Of a stretch of DNA of 64,000 nucleotides, positions 8,597 through 17,635 are shown in pieces (within the stretch, counting starts at the first letter, position 1; each line of letters begins with the position of its first letter). A program made the translations under genes and the position numbers. Source of the DNA: Granulicella sp. WH15 (lineage in GTDB: Bacteria; Acidobacteriota; Terriglobia; Terriglobales; Acidobacteriaceae); contig NZ_CP042596.1 of the NCBI RefSeq assembly GCF_009914315.1, forward strand, positions 3,782,001 through 3,846,000, read 5' to 3'. Below the pieces are notes generated by a model. It saw only the letters and a list, made by a program, of their open reading frames with translations. It was not told the DNA's origin and made no database searches.

Positions 8597-10090
8597 CTAC
8601 TTCGGCATGAAGCCGGACTCGCCCACCGTATGCAGCCGCATAAAGTTGGTGCCGCCCGAGTTGATCTGCGTTCCCGCCACGATCCCCAGCACCTGCTTGA
8701 CCCGGACGTGTCCGGCCGTGCGCAGGATCTCGTCGGCCATGTACACCAGCCGGTCCGTATCCTTGAAGCGGTCGCAGAGAATCGGGTACGTGCCCCACAG
8801 CAGCATCGCCCGGTTGACGACCGCCGGGAACGGCGACAGCGCGAAGATCGGGGTATCCGGCTTGTACTTTGAGAGCAGCCGCGCCGTGCTTCCCGTCTCA
8901 GTGAACAGAGCAATCGCCGTCACGTCGATCTCGCCGACCGCGTGCGCCATGCTCTCGCAGATCGTCTCCTGGATCGAGAGCTGCACCTTACGCTTCACCT
9001 TGTACATCGGCGGCGGGTCGCGACGAATCTGGTCCTCGGTCTCGCTAACGATCTTGGCCATCATCGCAATCGCCTGCACCGGGTACTTGCCCGCCGCGCT
9101 CTCGGCCGAGAGCATCACCGCATCGGTACCGTCGTAGATCGCGTTGGCGACGTCCGACGCCTCCGCCCGCGTGGGCCGCGGGTTATCGATCATCGACTCC
9201 AGCATCTGCGTCGCCGTAATCACCGGCTTGCGATACTCCGCCGCACGCTTGATGATGTGCTTCTGGATCGCCGGAACCTTCTCGGGCGGCACCTCGACGC
9301 CCAGGTCGCCGCGCGCGACCATGATGGCATCAGCCACTTCCAGAATCGAGTCCAGGTGCTCGATCGCCTGCGGCTTCTCCAGCTTCGCGATCACCCACGC
9401 ATCCGACTTCAGCGCCGCCAGCCGGTTCTTCACATGGCGCACATCGTCAGCCGTGCGCACGAACGAGACCGCCACCGTGTCCACGCCCTCACCGATGGCG
9501 AAGATCAGATCCTCTTCGTCCTTCTCGGTCAGCGACGGCACGTTCACCGCGATCCCCGGCAGGTTGATGCCCTTATTCTCGCCCAGCATCCCGCCGTTCA
9601 CGATCTCGCAGACCGTGTCGGTGCCGCGCAGCTCGACCACGCGCAGCTCGATCAGGCCGTCTGAGAGCAGAATGCGCGAGCCCGGCTCGAGGTTCTCGGC
9701 CAGCGTCTTGAAGGTCGTTCCCACGCGCTCCTTGGTGCCCTCGATCTCTTCGGGCGTAATCGTCAGGTGCTCGCCTTCGACCAGCAGCACGGGCTTGTGA
9801 TCGACCAGCTTGCCGGTGCGGATCTTCGGCCCCTGCAAATCGGCCAGGATACAGATGGGCTTGCCCTCTTCCTGCGCCACCTGCCGCACCATGCGGATCA
9901 GCTCCGCCTTCTGGGCGTGGCTGCCGTGGGAGAAGTTGAGCCGCGCCACGTCGAGCCCGGCCCGCACCAGCTCCCGGAAGACGGGAACCGTGCTGGAGGC
10001 TGGGCCAAGGGTCGCAACAATCTTGGCGCGCCGGTCGAGAACCGGGAAGATTGCTTTGGATTTCGAAGACTCTGAGTTCGAACTTGTCAT
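8597..10090 (-). CDS. pyk: pyruvate kinase
   Basis: 497 residues. Converts phosphoenolpyruvate and ADP to pyruvate and ATP, the last step of glycolysis. RRAKIVATLGPASS, RLNFSHGSH, DLQGPKIRTG, the active-site signature IAKLEKPQAIEHLDSIL...MVARGDLGVEVP and ITATQMLESMI are all present, plus a C-terminal allosteric-type domain. The roughly 18-residue Ser/Lys-rich N-terminal extension is unusual but modest. The stop abuts repeat copy A1. About 170 nt upstream separate it from the BrkB gene stop; a TATAGAAT sequence there could be part of its promoter. Confidence 0.96.
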   Translation of the reverse strand: MTSSNSESSKSKAIFPVLDRRAKIVATLGPASSTVPVFRELVRAGLDVARLNFSHGSHAQKAELIRMVRQVAQEEGKPICILADLQGPKIRTGKLVDHKPVLLVEGEHLTITPEEIEGTKERVGTTFKTLAENLEPGSRILLSDGLIELRVVELRGTDTVCEIVNGGMLGENKGINLPGIAVNVPSLTEKDEEDLIFAIGEGVDTVAVSFVRTADDVRHVKNRLAALKSDAWVIAKLEKPQAIEHLDSILEVADAIMVARGDLGVEVPPEKVPAIQKHIIKRAAEYRKPVITATQMLESMIDNPRPTRAEASDVANAIYDGTDAVMLSAESAAGKYPVQAIAMMAKIVSETEDQIRRDPPPMYKVKRKVQLSIQETICESMAHAVGEIDVTAIALFTETGSTARLLSKYKPDTPIFALSPFPAVVNRAMLLWGTYPILCDRFKDTDRLVYMADEILRTAGHVRVKQVLGIVAGTQINSGGTNFMRLHTVGESGFMPK

Positions 10091-10263
10091 GAGAGCGGAC
10101 GCCGCGTTCTTTCTCAGCCATGCAGAACAGCAATCTACATGGTCTGACCATTGGAGTGGAACTGCCAGCCAATTCTATATGGCGCGGAGCCTAAACCGGT
10201 AAACCTTCCGTGCAAAACCCGCTCGCCCAAATTGTTCCGGGGTAGCTCCTTCATACACCCGGC

Positions 10264-11154
10264 TTATGATTTCTGACCACTCCTTTCAAAGAATGCCGCG
10301 TTAACTTCGGCCCCGCAGAGCACACTCAGAAAGACCAGGTACAGCCAGACCAGCAGCGCAATGCCCGACCCCAGCGAGCCGTAGATCTGCGTATAGTTGG
10401 CGAATCGCGTCACATACCAGCCGAAGACCAGCGTCGTCAGAAACCACATCGCCGTCGAGACGCAGGCTCCCGGCAGCGTCATGAGCCAGTGCTGCTTCAG
10501 CGGCGTGCCCATGTGGTAGATCAGCGCCGTAAGCCCCACCACCCCGGCCACCGCGATCAGCCAGCGCAGCACCAGAGCCACCAGGAAGATCATCGGCCGC
10601 ACCTCGGTCGCGTAGCCCGAGAGCCAGTCCGCGATGATGTGACCAAAAATTACCAGCCCGCTGGCCAGGATCAGCGGCCCCAGCGACAGAGGCACCAGCA
10701 GAAACGCCCGCCCACGCCGCTGCCACACCGTCCAGCAGTCCATCGGCAGTCCGTTGGCCCGGCGCACACCCTCCATCAGCGTGGCGATCACGCTCGACGC
10801 GCCCATCAGGCTCACCACCCCCGCCAGCACCAGCGCCCGCGTCGAGTGCGACGTGTGCGAGACCGCGAAGTAAGGCGTCAGCGCCTCGCTTACCTCAGCC
10901 GGAAGAATCCGGTCGAAGAGCGGCCCCAACTGCATCCGCACCGGCCCCGCATCCGGCAGCAGCGCGACCAGGGCAGCCGTCACGATCAGCGCCGGGAACA
11001 GCGCGATGATGGCCGAGTAGGCCGCCGACTGCGACAGGTTCAGGCAGTCGTGCCGCAGCGCCAGCAGCGCCGCGCGGTGGCACGCCCTGGCCAGCCGCAG
11101 CCACGGCTTCAGCTCGAGCGGACCACGCATGGCCCGCTCCATCTCCGGCCCCAT
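10264..11154 (-). CDS. YihY/BrkB family inner-membrane protein
   Basis: 296 residues with about six hydrophobic segments, the first after an N-terminal amphipathic region (residues 20-35). The family signature is visible in LSQSAAYSAIIALFPALIV, GASSVIATLMEGVRRANG and the C-terminal YTQIYGSLGSGIALLVWLYL followed by LCGAEVNAAF. Members were once misannotated as RNase BN; the transport or envelope function is still unclear. It begins 16 nt after the upstream thioredoxin-like gene stop, so the two are probably co-transcribed. Confidence 0.88.
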   Translation of the reverse strand: MGPEMERAMRGPLELKPWLRLARACHRAALLALRHDCLNLSQSAAYSAIIALFPALIVTAALVALLPDAGPVRMQLGPLFDRILPAEVSEALTPYFAVSHTSHSTRALVLAGVVSLMGASSVIATLMEGVRRANGLPMDCWTVWQRRGRAFLLVPLSLGPLILASGLVIFGHIIADWLSGYATEVRPMIFLVALVLRWLIAVAGVVGLTALIYHMGTPLKQHWLMTLPGACVSTAMWFLTTLVFGWYVTRFANYTQIYGSLGSGIALLVWLYLVFLSVLCGAEVNAAFFERSGQKS

Positions 11155-11170
11155 GCCCGGGAGCCGCAGC

Positions 11171-11680
11171 CTAGCCCTTCCACTGGTTCAGGAAGGCGCT
11201 CACCGAGCCAGGGTCCATCGAGCGCATCGTCCGGAACTGGCTCTGCGCCTGCGAGTACAGCACCTTGCCGTGAGCGTCGATGACGGCGAGAGCCGGAACG
11301 CCCTTCTGGATCTCGACTCCATACTTGGCCCCAACGTCCAGATTCTTATCCATCTGACCGATGTAGACGTGTACCAGCACAAAGTGGTTGTTCAGCAGCG
11401 CCGCGTTAGGCTCGCGGTGGAAGTAGATATCCAGCACCTGGCAGTCGCCGCACCAGTCGCCGCCGAAGTCCAGCAGGATGCGCTTGTGCTCCTTGCGCGC
11501 CTGAACCAGCGCCGCCGCGATATCGGCCTTCGGGTCCGCCGTCTCGGAGTAGATGTGCTTGCGCCCCGCGGGAGGCGGAACCGGAGCCATCTGTGCCTGC
11601 ACCGGGGGCAGCACGCCCGTGCCTACGGTCAGCAAACCCGTGAAAAGAATCGCCGCCAACTTCAATCTTGTATGAATCAT
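11171..11680 (-). CDS. periplasmic thioredoxin-fold protein
   Basis: 169 residues with an N-terminal signal peptide (about residues 1-30, ending QAQ). The redox motif W76-C77-G78-D79-C80 sits in LLDFGGDWCGDC, the position of the thioredoxin CXXC, and GVPALAVIDAHGKVLYS supplies the cis-Pro loop (VP). WCGDC rather than WCGPC is seen in DUF899/DsbD-gamma-like and thioredoxin_7 proteins. Likely acts in thiol exchange in the periplasm; the substrate is unknown. Upstream partner of the BrkB gene in a two-gene unit. Confidence 0.87.
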   Translation of the reverse strand: MIHTRLKLAAILFTGLLTVGTGVLPPVQAQMAPVPPPAGRKHIYSETADPKADIAAALVQARKEHKRILLDFGGDWCGDCQVLDIYFHREPNAALLNNHFVLVHVYIGQMDKNLDVGAKYGVEIQKGVPALAVIDAHGKVLYSQAQSQFRTMRSMDPGSVSAFLNQWKG

Positions 11681-11781
11681 CCTTGCATCCTCCGCGGCCT
11701 GGCCGAAACATCAGCCATGCACACCACTATAAGGGATGTGCCACCCCCAATTACGACGCAAAAGCCTCAACCCATCCCATA

Positions 11782-13485
11782 TCAGGTCTGCAAGATTCCC
11801 ACATTGAACCGCCCGACCTCCGGGTTCAGCGCGCAAGCCTCGAGAGCCGTCATCAACACCTCCCGGGTCTTCGCCGGGTCGATGATCGCGTCCACCCACA
11901 GCCGCGCCGCCCCATACCGAGGGTCCGCCGCCGCATCGTAGCCCGCCTTGATCTCCTCCCACAGCGCCTTGCGCACCTCCGCCGAGACAGCCTTCCCCTC
12001 CCGCTCGAGCTGCCGGGCCTTCACCTCCGCCAGAGTGTTCGCCGCCGCCGCCCCGCCCATCACGGCATACCGGGCTGTGGGCCACGCAAACAAAAATCGC
12101 GGATCGTAAGCCTTCCCGCACATCGCATAGTGCCCCGCGCCGAAGCTGCCGCCCACGATCACCGAGATCTTCGGCACTACGCTGGTCGAAACCGCCGAAA
12201 CCATCTTCGCCCCCGCCCGGATGATCCCCGACCACTCCGCATCCTTGCCCACCATGAAGCCGTTGACGTCGTGCAGAAAGATCAGCGGGACAAGGTTCTG
12301 ATTGCAGTCCATAATGAACCGCGCCGCCTTCTGCGCGCCCTCCGTGTAGATGACCCCGCCCACCTCGACGCGCTTCTGCCCCGCCATCGGCCCGGTCGCC
12401 ATCGTGGTCACCTGGTTGGTCTTCTGGTTGGCCACGATCCCCACCGCCCGCCCGCCGATGCGCCCGTACCCGCACACCAGCGTCCGCCCGAAGTCGGCCT
12501 TGTACTCGTCGAACTCGCTGCGGTCGAGGAGGCGCGCGATCACCTCGCGCACGTCATACACGTTGCTCGCGCCCGGAGCCGGATCGAGCAGCCCATACAG
12601 ATCCTCCGCCGCGTAGAGCGGCTTATCCCGTTTCGCATCAAAGGCCACACGCGAGAACGGAGCCTCGGGCCGCGTGCCGATCTTGCCCACCAGCGACCGC
12701 AACCGAACCAGACACAGATGGTCGTTCGGCTCCTTGAAGTCCACCGTGCCCGAGATCTCCGCGTGCATCGCCGCGCCGCCCAACTCTTCGGGGTCCGTCT
12801 TCTGCCCGATCGCCGCCTGCACCAGCGCGGGTCCGGCCAGAAACAGCCCCGAACCCTCGGTCATCAGCACGGTATCGGTCATCACCGGCAGGTACGCCCC
12901 GCCCGCGACGCACATCCCCATGATCGCCGTCATCTGCGGCACGCCCAGCGAACTCATCACGGCGTTGTTGCGGAAGACCCGGCCAAAGTCATCCTGATCG
13001 GGAAAGACCTCCTCCTGCAACGGCAGAAAGACCCCGCTCGAATCCACCAGATAGAGCGTAGGAATCCGGTTCTCAAGCGCAATCGCCTGCGCCCGCAGCA
13101 CCTTCTTGGCGGTCATGGGAAAGAACGCCCCGGCCTTCACGGTAGCATCGTTCGCGACGACCATGCACAGCCTGCCGCCCACCCGTCCCAGCCCCACGAC
13201 CACCCCCGCGCCGGGCGCGCCGCCGTACTCCTGGTACATCCCGTGCGCCGCCCACAACCCCAGCTCCAGCAGCTCGCTCCCCTCATCGAGCAGCAGCGCC
13301 AGCCGCTCCCGCGCCGTCAGACGCCCCTTGGCCCGCTGCGCCTCGGCGGCTTTAGCTCCTCCACCCTGCCGGATCTCCTCTTCGCCAGCCTGTACCTCGG
13401 CCATCAGCGCCGCCAGAGCCGCCTTGTTCGCAACAGCCTTTGCCGAGCGGCTATCCAGCCTGCTCTCAATCACGTTCTGCGTCAT
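11782..13485 (-). CDS. acyl-CoA carboxylase beta (carboxyltransferase) subunit
   Basis: 567 residues. Biotin-dependent carboxyltransferase that moves CO2 from carboxybiotin to an acyl-CoA (methylcrotonyl-, propionyl- or geranyl-CoA class). KGRLTARERLALLLDEGS, YQEYGGAPGAGVVVGLG, the SSGVFLPLQEEVFPD segment, HDVNGFMVGKDAEWSGIIRAGAK and VIVGGSFGAGHYAMCGKAYDPRFLFAWPTARYAVMGG are characteristic; the last block is closest to methylcrotonyl-CoA carboxylase beta subunits. The exact substrate cannot be fixed by reading. No biotin carboxylase alpha subunit is nearby, so the partner must be encoded elsewhere. Confidence 0.9.
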   Translation of the reverse strand: MTQNVIESRLDSRSAKAVANKAALAALMAEVQAGEEEIRQGGGAKAAEAQRAKGRLTARERLALLLDEGSELLELGLWAAHGMYQEYGGAPGAGVVVGLGRVGGRLCMVVANDATVKAGAFFPMTAKKVLRAQAIALENRIPTLYLVDSSGVFLPLQEEVFPDQDDFGRVFRNNAVMSSLGVPQMTAIMGMCVAGGAYLPVMTDTVLMTEGSGLFLAGPALVQAAIGQKTDPEELGGAAMHAEISGTVDFKEPNDHLCLVRLRSLVGKIGTRPEAPFSRVAFDAKRDKPLYAAEDLYGLLDPAPGASNVYDVREVIARLLDRSEFDEYKADFGRTLVCGYGRIGGRAVGIVANQKTNQVTTMATGPMAGQKRVEVGGVIYTEGAQKAARFIMDCNQNLVPLIFLHDVNGFMVGKDAEWSGIIRAGAKMVSAVSTSVVPKISVIVGGSFGAGHYAMCGKAYDPRFLFAWPTARYAVMGGAAAANTLAEVKARQLEREGKAVSAEVRKALWEEIKAGYDAAADPRYGAARLWVDAIIDPAKTREVLMTALEACALNPEVGRFNVGILQT

Positions 13486-13530
13486 CAGGGCACTCTCCCG
13501 TCCCTAGCAAGATACCTTTCAGCAAAGACC

Positions 13531-13701
13531 TTGTCCTGCCGGACGGGCCTCCTGCGCGGAGAGCGGGCGTTTGCACGCCTTTTTAGAGCTTCGCGTGGCC
13601 CTCCCGTTGGTCGGAAATAAAAAGATGCTCGCTGCCGACCAACGGAAGGCCCTTAGAAGATCATCCCGACCATGCACCCCCGAGAACGGCACGAAGTGCT
13701 T
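13531..13701 (+). repeat. composite intergenic repeat, B1 + A2, multi-hairpin
   Basis: A 171-bp composite that begins TTGTCCTGCCGGACGGGC and ends GAGAACGGCACGAAGTGCT. Hairpins in order: CCTCC-TGCGC-GGAG (13548-13561); GGCGT-TTGC-ACGCC followed by five T (13566-13584, terminator-like); CCGTTGGTCGG / CCGACCAACGG (13604-13614 with 13635-13645), extendable to GGCC...GGCC; and the terminal GCAC-GAA-GTGC. A second full composite lies at 42115-42290 and a B-only inverted copy at 37762-37845. It fills the space between the carboxylase start and the nicotinamidase gene. Confidence 0.88.
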
Positions 13702-13748
13702 GAGATTTTTAATTCCGTGGAGTAGTGTACGCAGACGTGAGGGGCAAA

Positions 13749-14375
13749 ATGCACATCAACCAATCCACCGACGCGCTCCTCCTCATCGACCTCCAGCCCG
13801 ACTTCATGCCCGGCGGCGCACTGGCCGTAACCGACGGCGACCAGATCCTCCCCGCCGTCCACCAGCTCGCCGAGAAGTTCCAGCACGTCATCCTCACCCA
13901 GGACTGGCACCCCGAGGGCCACATCTCCTTCGCCAGTTCGCACCCCGGAGCCGCGCCCTTCACCCAGATCCATGCCCCCTACGGTGCCCAGACCCTCTGG
14001 CCCGATCACTGCCTCATCGACAGCCCCGGTGCCCAACTCCACCCTGCCCTGCGGATTCCCCACGTCGAGATGATCCTGCGCAAGGGCTTCCGCAAGGAGA
14101 TCGACAGCTACTCCGCCTTCCTCGAGAACGACCACATCACCCCGACCGGGCTGGCCGGATACCTGCACGAGCGCGGCCTGAAGCGCCTCTTCATCGCCGG
14201 GCTGGCCTATGACTTCTGCGTCCGCTACTCAGCCGAAGACGGCACCCGCCTCAGCTTCGAGTGCCTGGTCCTCGAAGACGCCTGCCGCCCAGTGGCCCTG
14301 CCGCACTCGGTGGACGAGACTAACCACTCCTTCGCCAGCCTGGACGTCCGCCGCATCGCCACCGCATCCCTGTAG
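13749..14375 (+). CDS. pncA: nicotinamidase (isochorismatase-like hydrolase)
   Basis: 208 residues. Hydrolyses nicotinamide to nicotinate for NAD salvage. The catalytic triad is recognisable as the Asp in LLIDLQPDF (D14), the Lys in MILRKGF and the Cys in LAYDFCVRYSA. The metal-binding D-x-H...H cluster is in TQDWHPEGH. Start: an ATG at 13725 is in frame, but 13749 is preferred because GAGGGG lies just upstream and the family begins close to the LLIDLQ strand. The gene follows the B1/A2 repeat and ends in a strong hairpin shared with the convergent gene at 14450. Confidence 0.94.
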   Translation: MHINQSTDALLLIDLQPDFMPGGALAVTDGDQILPAVHQLAEKFQHVILTQDWHPEGHISFASSHPGAAPFTQIHAPYGAQTLWPDHCLIDSPGAQLHPALRIPHVEMILRKGFRKEIDSYSAFLENDHITPTGLAGYLHERGLKRLFIAGLAYDFCVRYSAEDGTRLSFECLVLEDACRPVALPHSVDETNHSFASLDVRRIATASL

Positions 14376-14385
14376 CAAAACAACA

Positions 14386-14416
14386 AGGCCGGCGCGGATC
14401 TCTCCGCAACCGGCCT
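14386..14416. terminator. bidirectional terminator-type hairpin
   Basis: AGGCCGG pairs with CCGGCCT, and inside it GCGGA pairs with TCCGC around a short loop. It lies 10 nt after the pncA stop and 33 nt from the stop of the convergent small secreted-protein gene. A-rich on the left, so T-rich for minus-strand transcripts. Confidence 0.7.
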
Positions 14417-14449
14417 CGTGAACGTCAAACCTGATCTTTCAGCCGTGAA

Positions 14450-14707
14450 TCAACGACGGCCGTAGAAGCCACGGCCGCCACGCCAGTGACCGCCGCCCCA
14501 GTAGGGGTGACCATACCCATAGTATCCGGGCGCGTAGGCAGGCCCATAGACAACCGGCGCGGGAGCATACACATAGCGCGGTCCACCAAAACGGACCACA
14601 ACACGCTGGGCCTCAGCCTTCACCGGAGCCGCCACTACCAGGGCTCCCGCCAGGAAACCCGCCGCCATCATCGTCGCAACCTTGGTCTTCATACCTTTGA
14701 TCGTCAT
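14450..14707 (-). CDS. small Gly/Tyr-rich secreted protein, unknown function
   Basis: 85 residues. ATG at 14707 is preceded by AAGGAGG at 8 nt, a near-perfect ribosome site, so the gene is very probably real. A signal peptide (ATMMAAGFLAGALVVAAPV, cleavage after AEA) is followed by VVVRFGGPRYVYAPAPVVYG and a G/Y/W/H/R tail (YYGYGHPYWGGGHWRGGRGF). Such YXX/GY-rich short exported proteins are common in Acidobacteria and Proteobacteria without a known role. Function not recognised. Confidence 0.75.
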   Translation of the reverse strand: MTIKGMKTKVATMMAAGFLAGALVVAAPVKAEAQRVVVRFGGPRYVYAPAPVVYGPAYAPGYYGYGHPYWGGGHWRGGRGFYGRR

Positions 14708-14781
14708 CGCACAACCTCCTTGCTACACCAGATGGAACCCCATCTCCGCAAAGGGTGTTGCGCGCAACATTTTTTGGCGCT

Positions 14782-14813
14782 GGTGTTGTCGAAAAAATCT
14801 TTCCGACAACACC
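14782..14813. terminator. hairpin downstream of the RND efflux operon
   Basis: GGTGTTGTCG and CGACAACACC form a perfect 10-bp stem with an A/T-rich 12-nt loop, 8 nt after the outer-membrane-factor stop codon. No T tract follows on the minus strand, so termination efficiency is uncertain. Confidence 0.55.
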
Positions 14814-14820
14814 CTGAAGG

Positions 14821-16341
14821 CTAGTAAGTCGGGAGCTGCGCCGTCGTCCAGCCGCCGCCGAGCGCCTTAATCAGCAGCACCGAGGCGTCCATCCGCCGAC
14901 GCATAATGTCGATCTCGTTGCGCTCGTTGTTCAGCGCCGTGGTCTGCGCCGTAATCACCTGAAGGTAGTTATCCACGCCGCCCACGTAGCGATTGTTGAA
15001 GATCTGCTCGGCCTCCTGCGCGGCGGCTGTGGCGGCGTGCTGCTGCTTGGCCTCGTCGGCCAGCACCCGCAGCAGGACCAGGTTGTCCTCCACCTGCTGG
15101 AAGGCCGTCAGCGCCGTCTGCCGGTACTGCGCGGCCGTCTCGTCGTACTGCGCGTAGGCCTGCTGGGAGATGCCCGCGCGGCGTCCAGCGTCGAAGAAGG
15201 TCTCGCCCAGCGTCGGCCCCAGCGAGTAGATGAAGCTGGAGCGATTGAAGAGGTTAGTGGCCGAGGAGCCCTCGAAACCGGCGGCAGCCGAGAGGTTCAG
15301 CGTGGGAAAGTAAGCCGCGCGCGCGATGCCGATGCGCTCGTTGGCCTCGTTGATCCGTCGCTCGGCGGCGGCGATGTCGGGGCGGCGCTCCAGCAGCTCG
15401 GAGGGCAGGCCGACCGGGATGCTCGGCGGGGCAATCGTCGCCACAACCGGCGGCAGTGAAAAGACAGCGGGCGGCTGGCCGGTCAGGATCGCAATCGCGT
15501 GCTCAAACTGCGCGCGCGTCGCCGCGATGTCGGAGGCCTGCACCATGGCGGCCTGGAGCTGCGTCTCGGCCTGTGAGACGTCGGCCTTGGAGGTGATGCC
15601 GCCCTCAAAGCGGTTGGTCGTCACGCGCAGTGCCTCGACATACTGTTGAACCGTGTCGTCGAGCAGCTTCTTGGCCGCGTCGGCGCTGCGGACCTCAAAG
15701 TAATCCAGCGCCAGCTCGGTCTGGAGCGAGAGCAGTACGTTGGCCAGATCAGCCGCCGAAGCCTGCGTCTCCTCCTTGGAGGCCGCGATGTTGCGCCGGA
15801 TACGGCCCCAGAGATCGACCTCATAGTTGAAATCGACCGGCACCAGCAGGTCGGCGAGACCGTTGTTCGGGCTGGGCGGATTGAAGTAGGGCCGGGAGTT
15901 TGACTCGCGTTCACCCCCGACAAACGGAGCTACCCCAAGCGTCGGGTACAGGTCCGCATGGTTGATCTTGATCTGCGCCCGGGCCGTGCGAAAGTTGGCC
16001 TCGGCAGCGCGCAGCGTCTGGTTGGTCTTGGGAACCTGCACCTCGAGCGCCGTCAGTTGGGGATCGTTGAAGATCGTCCACCACTCGCCCTTCAGGGCAG
16101 CGTCAGCGGGATTGGCCTGATGCCAGTTAGGGTCGGTCTCCTTGTACTGGTCGTACTGATTGGCAGGCTGGGTCGCTGGCGAGGTCGTCGGAGCCAGCGA
16201 GACCGCAGGCTTGGTGTACTTAGGCCCGACCATGCAGCCGCTGAGCAGCAGGGCAGAGGCCGAGAGGACGCACCAGCGCGGCAGATCCCGCAGGCGAGAG
16301 GGCTGCTTCAGAGAGACCTGGCTCAGAAGGACCGGGTTCAT
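14821..16341 (-). CDS. RND efflux outer-membrane factor lipoprotein (NodT/OprM type)
   Basis: 506 residues. TolC-like channel that completes the tripartite pump across the outer membrane. The N-terminus has a lipobox (LLLSGC, Cys36) after a basic stretch, so it should be lipidated. The mature chain carries two OEP repeats, with WWTIFNDPQL, YEVDLWGRIRRNIAAS, ERRPDIAAAERRINEANERIGIARAAYFP and FQQVEDNL motifs typical of the NodT family. Third gene of the operon; its ATG overlaps the adaptor stop by 4 nt. Confidence 0.94.
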   Translation of the reverse strand: MNPVLLSQVSLKQPSRLRDLPRWCVLSASALLLSGCMVGPKYTKPAVSLAPTTSPATQPANQYDQYKETDPNWHQANPADAALKGEWWTIFNDPQLTALEVQVPKTNQTLRAAEANFRTARAQIKINHADLYPTLGVAPFVGGERESNSRPYFNPPSPNNGLADLLVPVDFNYEVDLWGRIRRNIAASKEETQASAADLANVLLSLQTELALDYFEVRSADAAKKLLDDTVQQYVEALRVTTNRFEGGITSKADVSQAETQLQAAMVQASDIAATRAQFEHAIAILTGQPPAVFSLPPVVATIAPPSIPVGLPSELLERRPDIAAAERRINEANERIGIARAAYFPTLNLSAAAGFEGSSATNLFNRSSFIYSLGPTLGETFFDAGRRAGISQQAYAQYDETAAQYRQTALTAFQQVEDNLVLLRVLADEAKQQHAATAAAQEAEQIFNNRYVGGVDNYLQVITAQTTALNNERNEIDIMRRRMDASVLLIKALGGGWTTAQLPTY

Positions 16342-17630
16342 TTGGCGGCCTTCTGGGTCGGCAGCTCCACCTTGCGCTCCCGGGTGGTGACCTGCTGGCC
16401 CGAGGCGATCGAATCGGAGGGATCGAGCACGATCAGATCCGAGGCAGTGATTCCGGCGGAGATCTCCACGAACGCACCGGCATCACGCGAGACCTTGATC
16501 GGCGTCAGCGCCACCTTGCCGTCGCGAACCACAGCGACCTGCAAGCCCTGCGAGCGGAAGATGAGCGTATTCGACGGGATCGTCAGCACCTCGCCGTGGT
16601 CGGCGACCTTGAAGTGAACCGTGACGTACGCGCCCGGCAGCAGCTCCGCCTTCGGGTTATCGACGTCCACCTCCACGTTGAGCGTGCGCGAGGAAGGGTC
16701 GATCGCGCTCGAATTGCGGGCGATCCTGCCCACGAAGGTGCGGCCCGGATACTCATCGAGGGTCAGGGTCGCAGCGCCTCCATCCTTGACCGCCGCCGCG
16801 TACGCCTGCGGAACCGGCACAAAGACGCGGATGGTGTGGATCTCAGCCAGATGGAAGAGCTCGCGGGCCGCATTGCCCGTGTCGATGCCACCCGTAATCA
16901 ACTGACCCACGTCCGTATTGCGGGCCGTGATGACACCGTCGAACGGAGCATAGATCTTCTCGAAGCTCTGTAGCTGCTCCAGACGGCGAACCCCGGCCAT
17001 CGCTGCCTCTACCGCAGCCTGCTTGGCGGCGGCGTCGCTCATCGCCTGGTCGGTCTCCTGCTTCGAGACCGAGTTGGTCTTGAGCAGCCCCTGGTAGCGG
17101 GTGGAGGTGATGTTGGCCAGATCGAGGTTGGCCTGCGCGCTCTTGAGCTGCGCCTCGGCCACCTGGAGTTGCTGATCCAACTCCGGCGTCTCGATGACCG
17201 CCAGCAACTGCCCCTTGCGCACGTGCGCGCCGATATCGTAGTGCCAGCTCTTCAGATAGCCGTTGGTGCGCGCGTAGATCGGCGTATCCACGTAGGCCTG
17301 GGCGCTTCCGGGGAGCGAGATCTCCGGAGCCAGCCGCGACGAGATCGGGTGCATCACCGAGACGGTCGGAACCGAGCCTTCCTTCGTCACCGTCTCCAGC
17401 TTGGTCTCATCGTGCCTGCGCGAGAGAATGCCGGAGACGATCGCAGCCGCCAGCAGAATGGCCAGGATCGCCAGAATGATCCAGAGCCAGCGGCTGATGC
17501 CGCCGCTGGGGGCGGGAGGCTTGCCGGTGTCCACGCCGTGAGCGTCGAGGTAGGTAGGCTTCTCGGTGTATGTCGCGTCCGGAATGGGATGGCTGGGATT
17601 GGCGGCTGCGCTGTACTGGGACTCACTCAT
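16338..17630 (-). CDS. RND efflux periplasmic adaptor (membrane fusion protein)
   Basis: 430 residues. Links the permease to the outer-membrane factor. N-terminal cytoplasmic tail, one transmembrane anchor (about 48-70, WLWIILAILAILLAAAIVSG), then the lipoyl half-motif (NGYLKSWHYDIGAHVRKGQLLAVIETPEL), an alpha-hairpin (QLQVAEAQLKSAQANLDL), the second lipoyl half (YAPFDGVITARNTDVGQLI), beta-barrel and membrane-proximal domains. Starts 5 nt after the permease stop and overlaps the OMF gene by 4 nt, so the three proteins are coupled. Confidence 0.94.
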   Translation of the reverse strand: MSESQYSAAANPSHPIPDATYTEKPTYLDAHGVDTGKPPAPSGGISRWLWIILAILAILLAAAIVSGILSRRHDETKLETVTKEGSVPTVSVMHPISSRLAPEISLPGSAQAYVDTPIYARTNGYLKSWHYDIGAHVRKGQLLAVIETPELDQQLQVAEAQLKSAQANLDLANITSTRYQGLLKTNSVSKQETDQAMSDAAAKQAAVEAAMAGVRRLEQLQSFEKIYAPFDGVITARNTDVGQLITGGIDTGNAARELFHLAEIHTIRVFVPVPQAYAAAVKDGGAATLTLDEYPGRTFVGRIARNSSAIDPSSRTLNVEVDVDNPKAELLPGAYVTVHFKVADHGEVLTIPSNTLIFRSQGLQVAVVRDGKVALTPIKVSRDAGAFVEISAGITASDLIVLDPSDSIASGQQVTTRERKVELPTQKAAK

Positions 17631-17635
17631 GGAAA

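Noticed and set aside
11668..13620. 650-aa plus-strand ORF
   Set aside because: Antisense to the acyl-CoA carboxylase gene; His/Arg-rich, no domain.
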